Of a DNA stretch of 10,177 nucleotides, positions 1 to 5,987 are shown piece after piece; the first letter of the stretch is position 1; each line of letters opens with the position of its first letter. The stretch comes from UBA6902 sp964393845 (GTDB lineage Bacteria > Nitrospirota > Thermodesulfovibrionia > UBA6902): the NCBI GenBank assembly GCA_964393845.1, contig CAYMUX010000116.1, positions 1 through 10,177 on the forward strand. Reading direction: 5' to 3'. The position numbers and the translations under genes were made by a program. The notes beneath the pieces were generated by a model. It was not told the origin of the DNA. It worked only from the letters and a program-made list of their open reading frames with translations, and ran no database searches.

Positions 1-146
1 TTCTTGCTCGCCTGTACAAACAGCCTTTCAGCACTCTTACGGGCTGCGGAAATTTCCTCGTTGTAATCTATAAAAAGTTCAATCCCTGCAAACAGGGCAA
101 AGATGAGGATAAAGGATTCAACCAGTCCGAATCTCGGTCTTTTCAT
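1..146 (-). CDS. N-terminus of a membrane-anchored, probably sensory protein (partial)
   Basis: Reading on the minus strand from the ATG at 146-144, 48 codons are open to the window edge. The product begins MKRPRFGLVESFILIFALFA: a short basic head and one membrane segment (about residues 8-25), followed by a charged, helix-prone stretch with an EISAARKSAERLF pattern. That layout is typical of the first transmembrane helix and periplasmic entry of histidine kinases, diguanylate cyclases or chemoreceptors, but no diagnostic domain lies inside the window. The start is supported by a GAGGTG ribosome site (complement of 155-160), and a TTGACA-N17-TATGCT promoter lies about 120 bases upstream on the same strand. 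I am sure that it is coding; the sensory role is inferred from topology only. Confidence 0.7.
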   Translation of the reverse strand, partial: MKRPRFGLVESFILIFALFAGIELFIDYNEEISAARKSAERLFVQASK

Positions 147-249
147 ATGCCACACACCTCATGGTCAAAGAGTATAAAAAACGCCTTAAAAAAGAAATTC
201 TACGATCAGAATTCACTTCAGATACTCATTCCGAATTTCGATTTCAAAT

Positions 250-293
250 AAGCCCCTTATTCTTGCATCAGCATATCCGATAATAAGAGGCTT
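250..293. repeat. 12-bp inverted repeat overlapping the leftward promoter
   Basis: AAGCCCCTTATT at 250-261 is the reverse complement, apart from one base (a G-U pair in RNA), of AATAAGAGGCTT at 282-293. The 20-base centre contains the -10 box of the minus-strand promoter. Placement across -35/-10/start is what one expects of a dimeric repressor operator. It could equally fold as an RNA hairpin at the very start of the leader. The regulator is unknown. Confidence 0.45.
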
Positions 294-298
294 GTCAA
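270..298 (-). promoter_or_regulatory. sigma70-like promoter for the leftward membrane-protein gene
   Basis: On the minus strand a perfect TTGACA (-35, plus coordinates 293-298) is separated by 17 bases from TATGCT (-10, 270-275). It points at the leftward gene starting at 146 and implies a 5' leader of roughly 115 bases. The promoter is overlapped by a 12-bp inverted repeat (250-261 and 282-293), so one arm lies in the -35/-10 spacer and the other just past the expected transcription start. Confidence 0.6.
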
Positions 299-354
299 TC
301 GCTGCTACAGACTCTCCCTTTTCCCCGACTTATTACACGCCGTCCCATGTCAAA

Positions 355-402
355 GGTCAGATGTCTTTTTTGTGGCTTCTGCAAGAAACAAGACCTGACC
401 CC
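355..402. repeat. REP-like imperfect palindrome with GGTCAGGTCTT arms
   Basis: GGTCAGATGTCTT at 355-367 pairs with AAGACCTGACC at 390-400 (11 bp with a two-base bulge), and the right arm continues into CC. From memory, the GGGGTCAGGTCTTG word is widespread in environmental genomes as a repeat near REP-associated (Y1/IS200-like) transposases. No transposase is present here, so this would be a solitary, non-autonomous copy. Confidence 0.45.
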
Positions 403-518
403 ACAGACTTTTGCTTGATGCCGACAATTGGACTATGAGAACCCATTGACTTGGCACCTGGTCCACCAATAATGAATATTGCCAAGAAAGAAATACCTAA
501 AATTACTCCTTTAGACAT
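357..518 (-). CDS. Small exported-peptide-like ORF (53 aa) ending inside a REP-like repeat
   Basis: An ORF runs leftward from ATG 518-516 to TGA 359-357. It begins MSKGVILGISFLAIFIIGGP, a hydrophobic export or membrane segment, and continues with a short glycine/serine-rich tail. The start has a fitting ribosome site (AAAGGGGGT, complement of 526-534) about 8 bases upstream, which argues that the 5' end was once a genuine gene. From about codon 38 the reading frame passes into the GGGGTCAGGTCTT repeat, so the last ~15 residues (SVGSGLVSCRSHKKDI) are probably repeat-encoded rather than native. The best reading is a small secreted or anchored peptide gene truncated or extended by repeat insertion. 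I do not recognise a family. It may no longer be functional. Confidence 0.4.
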   Translation of the reverse strand: MSKGVILGISFLAIFIIGGPGAKSMGSHSPIVGIKQKSVGSGLVSCRSHKKDI

Positions 519-573
519 AAATCGTACCCCCTTTCACTGCTCGTCATAAGCAGATAACGCGGCAGTTGAGCAG

Positions 574-586
574 TGCCCGAAGGGCA
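574..586. other. Short stable hairpin TGCCC-GAA-GGGCA
   Basis: A five-base GC-rich stem with a GAA loop, extendable by one G-U pair. It lies just before a second, larger hairpin at 601-637. Neither is followed by a U-tract on either strand, so they look like parts of a structured repeat rather than a terminator. Confidence 0.35.
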
Positions 587-600
587 TCTGTTTCGAACTC

Positions 601-637
601 CTGGTTCTTCCCGTAGCGGAGCGGAGGGGGGAACCAG
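601..637. other. 12-bp GC-rich stem-loop in the intergenic region
   Basis: CTGGTTCTTCCC (601-612) pairs with GGGGGGAACCAG (626-637): seven perfect outer pairs, two G-U pairs and three C-G pairs, with a 13-base loop. It belongs to a GC-rich island (about 550-640) inside an AT-rich spacer, consistent with an inserted repeat. I found no attached U-tract and no coding content. Confidence 0.45.
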
Positions 638-740
638 TTATTAGATAGTTTTCTGGATAACAACATGAATTTTTAGCCGGGTCAATAAAATAAAAATTGT
701 TTATTTGGCGTAACTATTCATCTTCATTACACTAACCGTG

Positions 741-768
741 TTGACTAATATTCCGTTTGTCATATTAT
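741..768 (+). promoter_or_regulatory. Candidate sigma70-like promoter in the spacer
   Basis: TTGACT (741-746), a 16-base spacer and TATTAT (763-768) face right. The nearest downstream reading frame is the endonuclease remnant starting at 791; the HDOD gene is some 420 bases away. It may be a leftover from the intact endonuclease gene or may read through to the HDOD gene. Confidence 0.35.
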
Positions 769-790
769 ACAGTTATCTGCCTAATAGCAC

Positions 791-967
791 ATGCTCAATT
801 CCTTCTCCTCTTTTGTGCTTGAGCCTCGAATGCGTCGTTGGGTGCAGATAACCAGAGCCATAACACGGGAAAAACAGCTTAAGAAATGGAACAGATCATG
901 GAAAATTGCTTTGATTGAAAAGAATAATCCTGAATGGCGGGATTTATATTGTGATTTGATAAAGTAA
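791..967 (+). pseudogene. C-terminal remnant of a GIY-YIG endonuclease (UPF0213/YhbQ-like)
   Basis: An open frame of 58 codons ends with AITREKQLKKW (from 857), then WKIALIEKNNPEWRDLY and a stop at 965-967. This is the characteristic C-terminal half of small (~90-100 aa) GIY-YIG nuclease-superfamily proteins, whose normal order is Y-V-Y-I-L / G-V-T-N-D-L / E-K-Q-L-K-K-W / N-P-E-W-x-D-L. The N-terminal half with the GIY-YIG motif and catalytic Arg/Glu residues is missing. It is replaced by about 20 unrelated codons (790s-850s), and the ATG at 791 has no ribosome site. It is therefore a 5'-truncated relic with no catalytic residues. Assignment of the surviving half is secure by motif; any residual expression is doubtful. 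Confidence 0.7.
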
Positions 968-984
968 AACCAAAACCATATCCG

Positions 985-1023
985 TCCCTGAATGCTTATA
1001 TCGGGGATAGAAGCACTCGGGGA
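985..1023. repeat. REP-like palindrome downstream of the endonuclease remnant
   Basis: TCCCTGAATGCTTAT (985-999) pairs with AGAAGCACTCGGGGA (1009-1023) over 15 positions with three mismatches, around a 9-base loop, and is followed by TGACA. Palindromes of this TCCCCGAATG...CATTCGGGGA type are, from memory, dispersed in many genomes, often next to GIY-YIG endonuclease genes, which fits its position 17 bases after the remnant's stop. Confidence 0.45.
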
Positions 1024-1133
1024 TGACAGAAAAGATAGAAGCCTCAGTGAATTTGGATTAGCCACTTGAAATGAGAAAGAACCAACCAGATAATATTTAT
1101 ATTCAGAGGCATTAATTGTATAATACAAACGTA

Positions 1134-1162
1134 TTGAAATTTTATTTATCGTAAATTAGTAT
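1134..1162 (+). promoter_or_regulatory. Candidate promoter for the HDOD gene
   Basis: TTGAAA (1134-1139), a 17-base spacer and TAGTAT (1157-1162) would place the start about 20 bases before the TTG start codon at 1188. A perfect TATAAT also occurs at 1119-1124, but its -35 region (TTTATA) is weak. One of the two is likely to drive the gene. Confidence 0.4.
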
Positions 1163-1187
1163 TGTTATAAATATTGGAGGGTGGACA

Positions 1188-2045
1188 TTGGATATTCCTT
1201 CGAAAGATGATCTGGTTAAAAAAGTTGGAGATGTTAAAATCCTTCCTTTTGTTGCAAGGAAATTGATTGAGATTATAGGCGATGATAATGTTTCTATTTC
1301 CGATTTATGCGATGTTGTCGAAAAGGACCAGATTATTGCATCAAGGGTCCTTAAAGTGTCCAACAGCGCCTTATATGGCCTGAGGATGGAAGTCACGAGT
1401 CTTCAGCAGGCGATAATGATACTTGGATTCAAGACAATAAGAAGTCTCGTGTTGTCCGTATCTACAAAATCACTCCATAAGAGAATCGGCATAACGGAGA
1501 AAATGATGTGGGACCATTCCGTAGGGGCAGCCATTGCGACAAAGATGATTTCTGCTCACCTTGAAAGCGAGGTAAAAGACTTTGCATTTCTCGGCGGCCT
1601 TATGCATGATCTGGGAAAAGTTTTCATGAATAATGAACTGCCGGAAGCCTTTTCCAGGGTGATGATGAAAATCTACAATCAAGGTGTTGAATCGATAATC
1701 GCTGAAGAAGAGATTTTCGGGTACACACACGCTGAGATCGGCGCTAAAGTAATATCTAAATGGGGACTTTCACCTGTGCTTGTTAAAATACTTGAAATGC
1801 ACCATCTGAAAAATAACAGTCTTGAAAATATAGGCGGGCCCGTAGTTGCAAAAAGTGTTGCATGCGTTAACCTGGCTGATCATATCTGCAAGGTCCTGGG
1901 GATAGGCTACAGAGAACCGGATGAATCGACTGTTTTACAGGAGCTTCCATCAGCGGTTTTTCTGAATTTAAACAAAGATAAACTGGATAAATTAGTAGAA
2001 GGAATCAGTGAAACTTACAACAGTGAAAAATCGGTCTTTGAGTAA
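1188..2045 (+). CDS. HDOD domain signalling protein
   Basis: A 285-residue protein that is essentially one HDOD module, the usual length for a stand-alone member. The N-terminal helical part (about 15-95) carries LPFVARKLIEII, VEKDQIIASRVLKVSNSALY and AIMILGFKTIRSLVLS, all typical of the family. The HD-like core follows: H110 (MWDHSVGAA), the H140-D141 pair in GGLMHDLGK, H181 (THAEIGA), H205/H206 and D231 (NLADHI). Most HDOD proteins are regarded as non-catalytic signalling or scaffold relatives of HD-GYP phosphodiesterases; here more histidines survive than usual, so residual metal binding cannot be excluded. The TTG start is chosen because GGAGGGTG (1176-1183) sits at proper distance and no better start exists. 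The gene is monocistronic, with its own promoter candidate and a strong terminator. Its target is unknown. Confidence 0.9.
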   Translation: MDIPSKDDLVKKVGDVKILPFVARKLIEIIGDDNVSISDLCDVVEKDQIIASRVLKVSNSALYGLRMEVTSLQQAIMILGFKTIRSLVLSVSTKSLHKRIGITEKMMWDHSVGAAIATKMISAHLESEVKDFAFLGGLMHDLGKVFMNNELPEAFSRVMMKIYNQGVESIIAEEEIFGYTHAEIGAKVISKWGLSPVLVKILEMHHLKNNSLENIGGPVVAKSVACVNLADHICKVLGIGYREPDESTVLQELPSAVFLNLNKDKLDKLVEGISETYNSEKSVFE

Positions 2046-2092
2046 ACCGTAATTTCTAACTGGATAAACCGTCACGATTAATCGGGACTGAT

Positions 2093-2138
2093 AACTCCTA
2101 CTCTCGGAACAAGTAAAAAAGAGGGTAGGAGTTTTTTT
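2093..2138 (+). terminator. Rho-independent terminator after the HDOD gene
   Basis: ACTCCTACTCTC (2094-2105) pairs with GAGGGTAGGAGT (2121-2132) as a 12-bp stem with one G-U pair, extended by an A-T pair. A 15-base A-rich loop separates the arms, and seven consecutive T follow (2132-2138). This is a textbook intrinsic terminator 48 bases after the HDOD stop. Confidence 0.9.
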
Positions 2139-2165
2139 ATTATCGTCGTGGAGGAAAATGTTAAG

Positions 2166-2246
2166 ATGGACATAAACAGGGGGATGATTGAATCATCTGA
2201 GATATCCGGGTATTCTCAACTGAAAAAGGATGATCTGATTACATGA
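2166..2246 (+). CDS. Possible 26-residue leader ORF coupled to the transporter
   Basis: An ATG at 2166 (or GTG at 2150) opens a frame that stops at TGA 2244-2246, sharing ATGA with the transporter start at 2243. The transporter has only a weak, distant ribosome site of its own (AAGGA at 2226-2230, 12 bases away), whereas GGAGG lies at 2150-2154. Ribosomes finishing this frame could therefore re-initiate on the transporter. The predicted peptide, starting MDINRGMIESSEISG, has no recognised features, and coding could be coincidental. Confidence 0.3.
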   Translation: MDINRGMIESSEISGYSQLKKDDLIT

Positions 2247-3436
2247 AAAATAACAGAAGGTTTTTTGGTTTTGGAAGGAATGTATTTGTTACCGGGATTG
2301 TCAGTTTTTTTATGGATATGAGCTCTGAGATGATATATCCGCTCGTCCCGCTTTTTCTTGCAAACACACTTGGCGTAAACAAATCGGTAATAGGTCTCAT
2401 TGAAGGCATTGCAGAATCAACCGCCAGCCTGCTCAAGGTCTTTTCAGGATGGTTCTCTGACAGGATCGGAAATAGAAAATGGCTGATGGCTGTTGGATAT
2501 GGAATTTCCACATTGAGCAGACCCATTGTCGCCCTCGCTTCAGGATGGCATCATGTAATGGGTTCACGCTTTATAGACAGGTTCGGCAAAGGCGTCCGAA
2601 CTGCGCCCCGTGACGCCATAATCGCTGAGTCAGCGGAAAAGGCATATTTAGCGAGGGCCTTCAGCTTTCACCGTTCATTAGATACGATGGGCGCAGTTGT
2701 CGGACCTGCGCTCGCATTTTTCTTTCTCGGCATATTCTCAAATGATTATCGCAAAATCTTTTGGCTCTCCATGATACCGGGCGTAATCGCAGTGTTATTG
2801 ATTATCTTTTTTATTGCAGAAAAGAAGAAGGTTACAGAAGTCCATTCAGAAAAACCAAAACTCACCCTCAAACATTTTGACTGGAGATTCAGGTTTTTTG
2901 TCTTCATTGTGGCTGTATTTGCCTTAGGCAACTCAAGCGATGTGTTTCTTATATTGAGGGCGGAGCAGGTAGGGATTCAGACAACAATGATTCCTATAGT
3001 ATATCTGCTGTTCAACTTAATCTATTCACTCTCGTCAATTCCTGCCGGTATCGCGGCAGACAGGTTCGGTAAGAAGAGGGTCATCCTTCTGGGCTTTGTT
3101 TTGTTCGCATTACTGTATTACGGATTTGCAGCAGTATCAGATACGAAAGCCGTCTGGCTGCTTTTCAGTTTTTATGGTCTATTCATGGGATTGACTGAGG
3201 GAATACAAAAGGCATTTCTTGCTACAATAATACCGTCGGATTTTAAGGCGACAGCTTTTGGGGTCTATAACACCATAGTCGGGCTTGCGACGCTGCCGGC
3301 AAGCCTCATAGGCGGATGGTTGTGGGATAAAGTTTCACCGGCTGCAACTTTTTATTTCGGGGCTGTAACGGCAAGCATATCGGCTGTTTTGTTTGTTGTG
3401 TTCATAATTGCAATAAAGAGAAATGACTCTGGTTAA
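2243..3436 (+). CDS. Major facilitator superfamily (MFS) transporter
   Basis: A 397-residue protein with about 12 hydrophobic segments in two six-helix halves, the standard MFS size and layout, residing in the inner membrane. The signature loop between helices 2 and 3 is GWFSDRIGNRK (69-79), and its repeat in the second half is AGIAADRFGKKR (268-279). DRFGKGVRTAPRD (112-124) after helix 4 is characteristic of a widespread but poorly characterised MFS subgroup. A charged central loop (about 192-212) separates the halves. Substrate cannot be told from sequence; neighbours do not help, since a terminator precedes it and the M23/MscS unit has its own promoter candidate. Start ATG overlaps the stop of a short upstream frame. 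It appears intact. Confidence 0.9.
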   Translation: MKNNRRFFGFGRNVFVTGIVSFFMDMSSEMIYPLVPLFLANTLGVNKSVIGLIEGIAESTASLLKVFSGWFSDRIGNRKWLMAVGYGISTLSRPIVALASGWHHVMGSRFIDRFGKGVRTAPRDAIIAESAEKAYLARAFSFHRSLDTMGAVVGPALAFFFLGIFSNDYRKIFWLSMIPGVIAVLLIIFFIAEKKKVTEVHSEKPKLTLKHFDWRFRFFVFIVAVFALGNSSDVFLILRAEQVGIQTTMIPIVYLLFNLIYSLSSIPAGIAADRFGKKRVILLGFVLFALLYYGFAAVSDTKAVWLLFSFYGLFMGLTEGIQKAFLATIIPSDFKATAFGVYNTIVGLATLPASLIGGWLWDKVSPAATFYFGAVTASISAVLFVVFIIAIKRNDSG

Positions 3437-3508
3437 GCAATTGATGAAAATGGTAATATTTTAAATATGCACTTTTAATTTTTTAAATGACAATTGTGAT
3501 TCAAATTA

Positions 3509-3538
3509 TTTACAATTGCTCCCGCTTGCTATTATTAT
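3509..3538 (+). promoter_or_regulatory. Candidate promoter for the M23-A/MscS-A unit
   Basis: TTTACA (3509-3514), an 18-base spacer and TATTAT (3533-3538), each one mismatch from consensus, point at the peptidase gene 120 bases downstream. The -10 lies in the left arm of an inverted repeat (3528-3559). A flanking CAATTGT...ACAATTG pair (3491-3497, 3512-3518) overlaps the -35 box. Confidence 0.45.
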
Positions 3539-3559
3539 AAGGCTGGCAATAATAATGGC
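3528..3559. repeat. 11-bp inverted repeat across the -10/start of the M23-A promoter
   Basis: GCTATTATTAT (3528-3538) pairs with ATAATAATGGC (3549-3559) with one G-U type mismatch and a 10-base centre. Because it covers the -10 box and the expected start site, an operator is plausible; a 5'-end RNA hairpin is the alternative. The rest of the leader (3560-3659) shows no known riboswitch consensus that I can recognise. Confidence 0.45.
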
Positions 3560-3659
3560 AGGCATAGAGAAATTAAGCCCAGGCCGGGCGGATAATCAGA
3601 CAAAGTCAGTAAAGGGCCGAGACAGTTGTAACGGTTTACGGCGAGGAACAGTAGAATAG

Positions 3660-4928
3660 ATGAAAAAAATATTTATCGGGGTCTTCCTATTCGTTGCTTT
3701 ATTCCCTATTTTAAGAAGCCAGTTGCCAGGGACTTATAAGACGGATAAATCAGGATCGGCAAGGCCTGCCGAAAACGAGAACGATAAGAAGACAATCTTT
3801 AGCGAGATAAAAGGAAGCATCAGGAAGGGTGAAACGTTCTTCAATATCTTCAAGAAATACAATCTCGACATAAGCGAGCTTTTCATGATCAGGGAAGCGG
3901 CTGCGGACGTTCACGGGCTGAGGGAATTACATCCGGGCCGGCAATATAAAATAACGGTTGACAACAATGAGAAGATAAATTCATTAGAATACCGGATAAA
4001 CGATGATGCAATACTGAACATAACCCGCACTGCATCGGGCTTTTATGCCGAAAAGATACCTATAAACTACGAAAAGAAAATATTGCATATGGGACATGTA
4101 ATAAAAGACAACCTCATCTCTTCGCTTGGCGAGGGCAGGGAGAACCTTGTTCTGGCGCTTGAGCTTTCGGACATCTTTGCATGGGACATAGATTTTACAA
4201 CCGACATAAGAAACGATGACAGTGTGAAGATCGTTGTTGAAGGCTTATACCTGGACGGGGCATTCAAAAAATACGGGGATATACTGTCGGTGGAATTCAC
4301 CAATAACGGTCAGGTGTATAAAGCATACCGGTTTGTAAATAACGGAAAGGCCGGCTACTATGACGATAACGGTAAATCTTTTAAAAAGGCTTTCCTTAAA
4401 GCGCCCCTGAATTTCAGAAGGATAAGCTCATATTATTCCGGTAACAGATTTCATCCTGTATTAAGAATCTACAGGCCGCATCACGGAGTTGATTATTCAG
4501 CGCCCATGGGCACGCCGGTTTCCGCCATCGGAGACGGGAAAATCATCTTTGCAGGGGAGAAGGGCGGATACGGCAAATTTGTCGGGATCAGGCATCCGAA
4601 CGGTTATGAAACATTCTATGGGCATTTATCAAAGATTGATAAAGGAATCAGAAGCGGGACCAAAGTAGATCAGGGAGAGATTATCGGTTATGTCGGCGCT
4701 ACGGGACTGGCGACAGGCCCGCATCTTCATTATGAGATGAAGGTAAATCATAGATCTGTTAATCCCCTTACTATAAAACTGCCCAGGGCAGAGTCCATCT
4801 CAGGCGGATTAATGGCTGAGTTCAGAAGCTTCAGGAATCAAATGGACACCCGGCTTGTCTCAATCAAACCTCCGGTTTTTGCATTTGCCGAAAAAATGCG
4901 GGACGATTTACACAGCGATAATCTGTAA
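3660..4928 (+). CDS. MepM-like M23 peptidoglycan endopeptidase (copy A)
   Basis: A 422-residue envelope protein with an N-terminal signal or anchor (residues 1-20, MKKIFIGVFLFVALFPILRS), a charged linker, a LysM/OapA-like part (about 48-100, GSIRKGETFFNIFKKYNLDI), a Csd3/MepM-type middle domain (about 135-250) and a C-terminal LytM/M23 domain (about 253-375). The zinc site is complete: H274 and D278 in HHGVD, H357 in the PHLH motif, with H322 (YGHLS) and H355 as catalytic histidines. The family cleaves stem-peptide crosslinks in murein; E. coli MepM has the same domain order and the KAFL(K/R)(A/T)P - RIS - HP landmarks. The ATG is fixed by an in-frame TAG immediately upstream; the ribosome site (GAGG, 3643-3646) is rather distant. 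An MscS channel follows after 21 bases, so the two are probably co-transcribed. Copy B at 7582 is a paralogue. Confidence 0.92.
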   Translation: MKKIFIGVFLFVALFPILRSQLPGTYKTDKSGSARPAENENDKKTIFSEIKGSIRKGETFFNIFKKYNLDISELFMIREAAADVHGLRELHPGRQYKITVDNNEKINSLEYRINDDAILNITRTASGFYAEKIPINYEKKILHMGHVIKDNLISSLGEGRENLVLALELSDIFAWDIDFTTDIRNDDSVKIVVEGLYLDGAFKKYGDILSVEFTNNGQVYKAYRFVNNGKAGYYDDNGKSFKKAFLKAPLNFRRISSYYSGNRFHPVLRIYRPHHGVDYSAPMGTPVSAIGDGKIIFAGEKGGYGKFVGIRHPNGYETFYGHLSKIDKGIRSGTKVDQGEIIGYVGATGLATGPHLHYEMKVNHRSVNPLTIKLPRAESISGGLMAEFRSFRNQMDTRLVSIKPPVFAFAEKMRDDLHSDNL

Positions 4929-4949
4929 AACCTGTTTTAAGGAGTGCAA

Positions 4950-5987
4950 GTGGAAATTAATAAAATATTTATTCCTTCAGCAGCAGCATTTCTGTCAGCG
5001 GTAATATTATTTGCCGTCAGGGCGATAGCTTTCAAGATACTGCATAAATGGGCGGAGAAGACAGAGACCCGGATTGACGATATTATAATCAGGTCATTGA
5101 AAACACCTTCCATATTATGGTGTATCGCTATCGGGTTATTCATAGGTGTCGGCGTTTCGGACCTCCCGGAAAAATATGTCCCGTATATAAGCAAAGCCAT
5201 CCACATAATCATAATATTTTCTTTCACGATTGCCGCCGCCAATCTTGCGGGAAAGATATTCAGAAATTATGTCCAGTCCTCCAATCTCCCCATTCCTACA
5301 ACCGGACTTGCATACGGGATATTGAAAGGAACGATTCTCGTCCTGGGTTTTCTGATCATTCTCTCTGTCCTCGGCATCTCAATCACGCCGCTGATTACCG
5401 CCCTTGGCGTCGGCGGTCTCGCAGTCGCGCTCGCGCTCCAGGACACACTGGCAAATCTCTTTGCCGGTATTCATATACTGATGGAAAAAGCCGTCAGGGT
5501 AGGGGATTTTATCAGGCTTGAAACAGGGCAGGAAGGATATGTTGACGACATTACATGGCGTACCACAAGAATCCGGATGATTCCGAATAATATGGTCGTG
5601 ATCCCCAACAACAAGCTGTCGCAGAGCATTGTTACAAATTATCACCTGCCTGAAAAAAGGATGGCCTTATTAATTCCGGTTGGGGTGAGTTATTCTTCTG
5701 ATCCCGACCAGGTGGAGAAAATACTTATTGAAGAGGCCCAAAAGGGGGCCGGTGAAATCCCGGGACTTCTTGCGGACCCGGGGCCTTTTGTGAGGCTCAT
5801 CCCCGGGTTCGGGCAGAGCTCGCTTGATTTTACCCTTACGTGCCAGGTCCGTGAGTTTGCGGACCAGAACCTCGTGCAGCATGAATTGAGGAAGAGGATT
5901 CTAAAGAGGTTCAAGGCCGAAGGCATTGAGATACCATTCCCGCAGCGGACTATTTATTTGAGAGAGGAAAGGGAAGGGCTGAAGTAG
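4950..5987 (+). CDS. MscS-family mechanosensitive channel (copy A)
   Basis: An inner-membrane protein of 345 residues that should form a heptameric, tension-gated pore releasing solutes on hypo-osmotic shock. Four hydrophobic segments (about 5-28, 52-68, 80-104, 122-143) precede the pore helix, ITPLITALGVGGLAVALALQ and DTLANLFAGIHILME (145-180), which has the Gly/Ala-rich packing of MscS TM3. The cytoplasmic beta domain follows (VRVGDFIRLETGQEGYV, MIPNNMVVIPN) and the alpha/beta C-terminus ends EGIEIPFPQRT. It has more helices before the pore than E. coli MscS (three). I chose GTG 4950 over GTG 4944, because AAGGAG (4939-4944) is then five bases upstream; the earlier GTG overlaps it. It lies 21 bases after copy A peptidase. 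Copy B (8858) is about four-fifths identical by eye, with a nearly invariant pore block. Confidence 0.92.
   Translation: MEINKIFIPSAAAFLSAVILFAVRAIAFKILHKWAEKTETRIDDIIIRSLKTPSILWCIAIGLFIGVGVSDLPEKYVPYISKAIHIIIIFSFTIAAANLAGKIFRNYVQSSNLPIPTTGLAYGILKGTILVLGFLIILSVLGISITPLITALGVGGLAVALALQDTLANLFAGIHILMEKAVRVGDFIRLETGQEGYVDDITWRTTRIRMIPNNMVVIPNNKLSQSIVTNYHLPEKRMALLIPVGVSYSSDPDQVEKILIEEAQKGAGEIPGLLADPGPFVRLIPGFGQSSLDFTLTCQVREFADQNLVQHELRKRILKRFKAEGIEIPFPQRTIYLREEREGLK

Larger units (their letters stand above)
550..780. repeat. 231-bp segment bounded by 9-bp inverted repeats (MITE-like candidate)
   Basis: GCAGATAAC at 550-558 is exactly matched in reverse complement by GTTATCTGC at 772-780. A third copy in the first orientation lies at 844-852. 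The segment between the first two contains the two GC-rich hairpins and no gene. The match does not extend beyond nine bases inward or outward and I see no clean target-site duplication, so a decayed non-autonomous element is only one explanation. Confidence 0.3.

Noticed and set aside
550..643. Integron attC-like site (ATAAC ... GTTAT ends around GC-rich hairpins)
   Set aside because: The ends do not fit RYYYAAC/GTTRRRY, the inner boxes do not pair, no cassette gene follows and no integrase is present.
781..1128. 115-codon minus-strand frame across the endonuclease remnant
   Set aside because: Antisense to a recognisable GIY-YIG remnant and a palindrome, with no family resemblance of its own.
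3437..3527. Terminator after the MFS gene
   Set aside because: Only AT-rich palindromes (such as ATATTTTAAATAT) without a GC stem; no convincing intrinsic terminator.
3555..3659. 34-codon ORF ending at TAG next to the M23-A ATG
   Set aside because: No ribosome site, unremarkable composition and overlap with the promoter/operator region; coupling cannot be excluded but is not supported.
3560..3659. Cyclic-dinucleotide riboswitch in the M23-A leader (c-di-AMP riboswitches often precede wall hydrolases)
   Set aside because: The conserved ydaO and GEMM core sequences are not recognisable and the leader is short; only weak stems are visible.
4944..4949. GTG 4944 as the MscS-A start
   Set aside because: It overlaps its own ribosome site (AAGGAG 4939-4944); GTG 4950 is correctly spaced.
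5117..5521. 134-codon plus-strand frame inside MscS-A
   Set aside because: Shifted frame within a strongly conserved channel gene; Arg/Cys/His-rich product with no domain.
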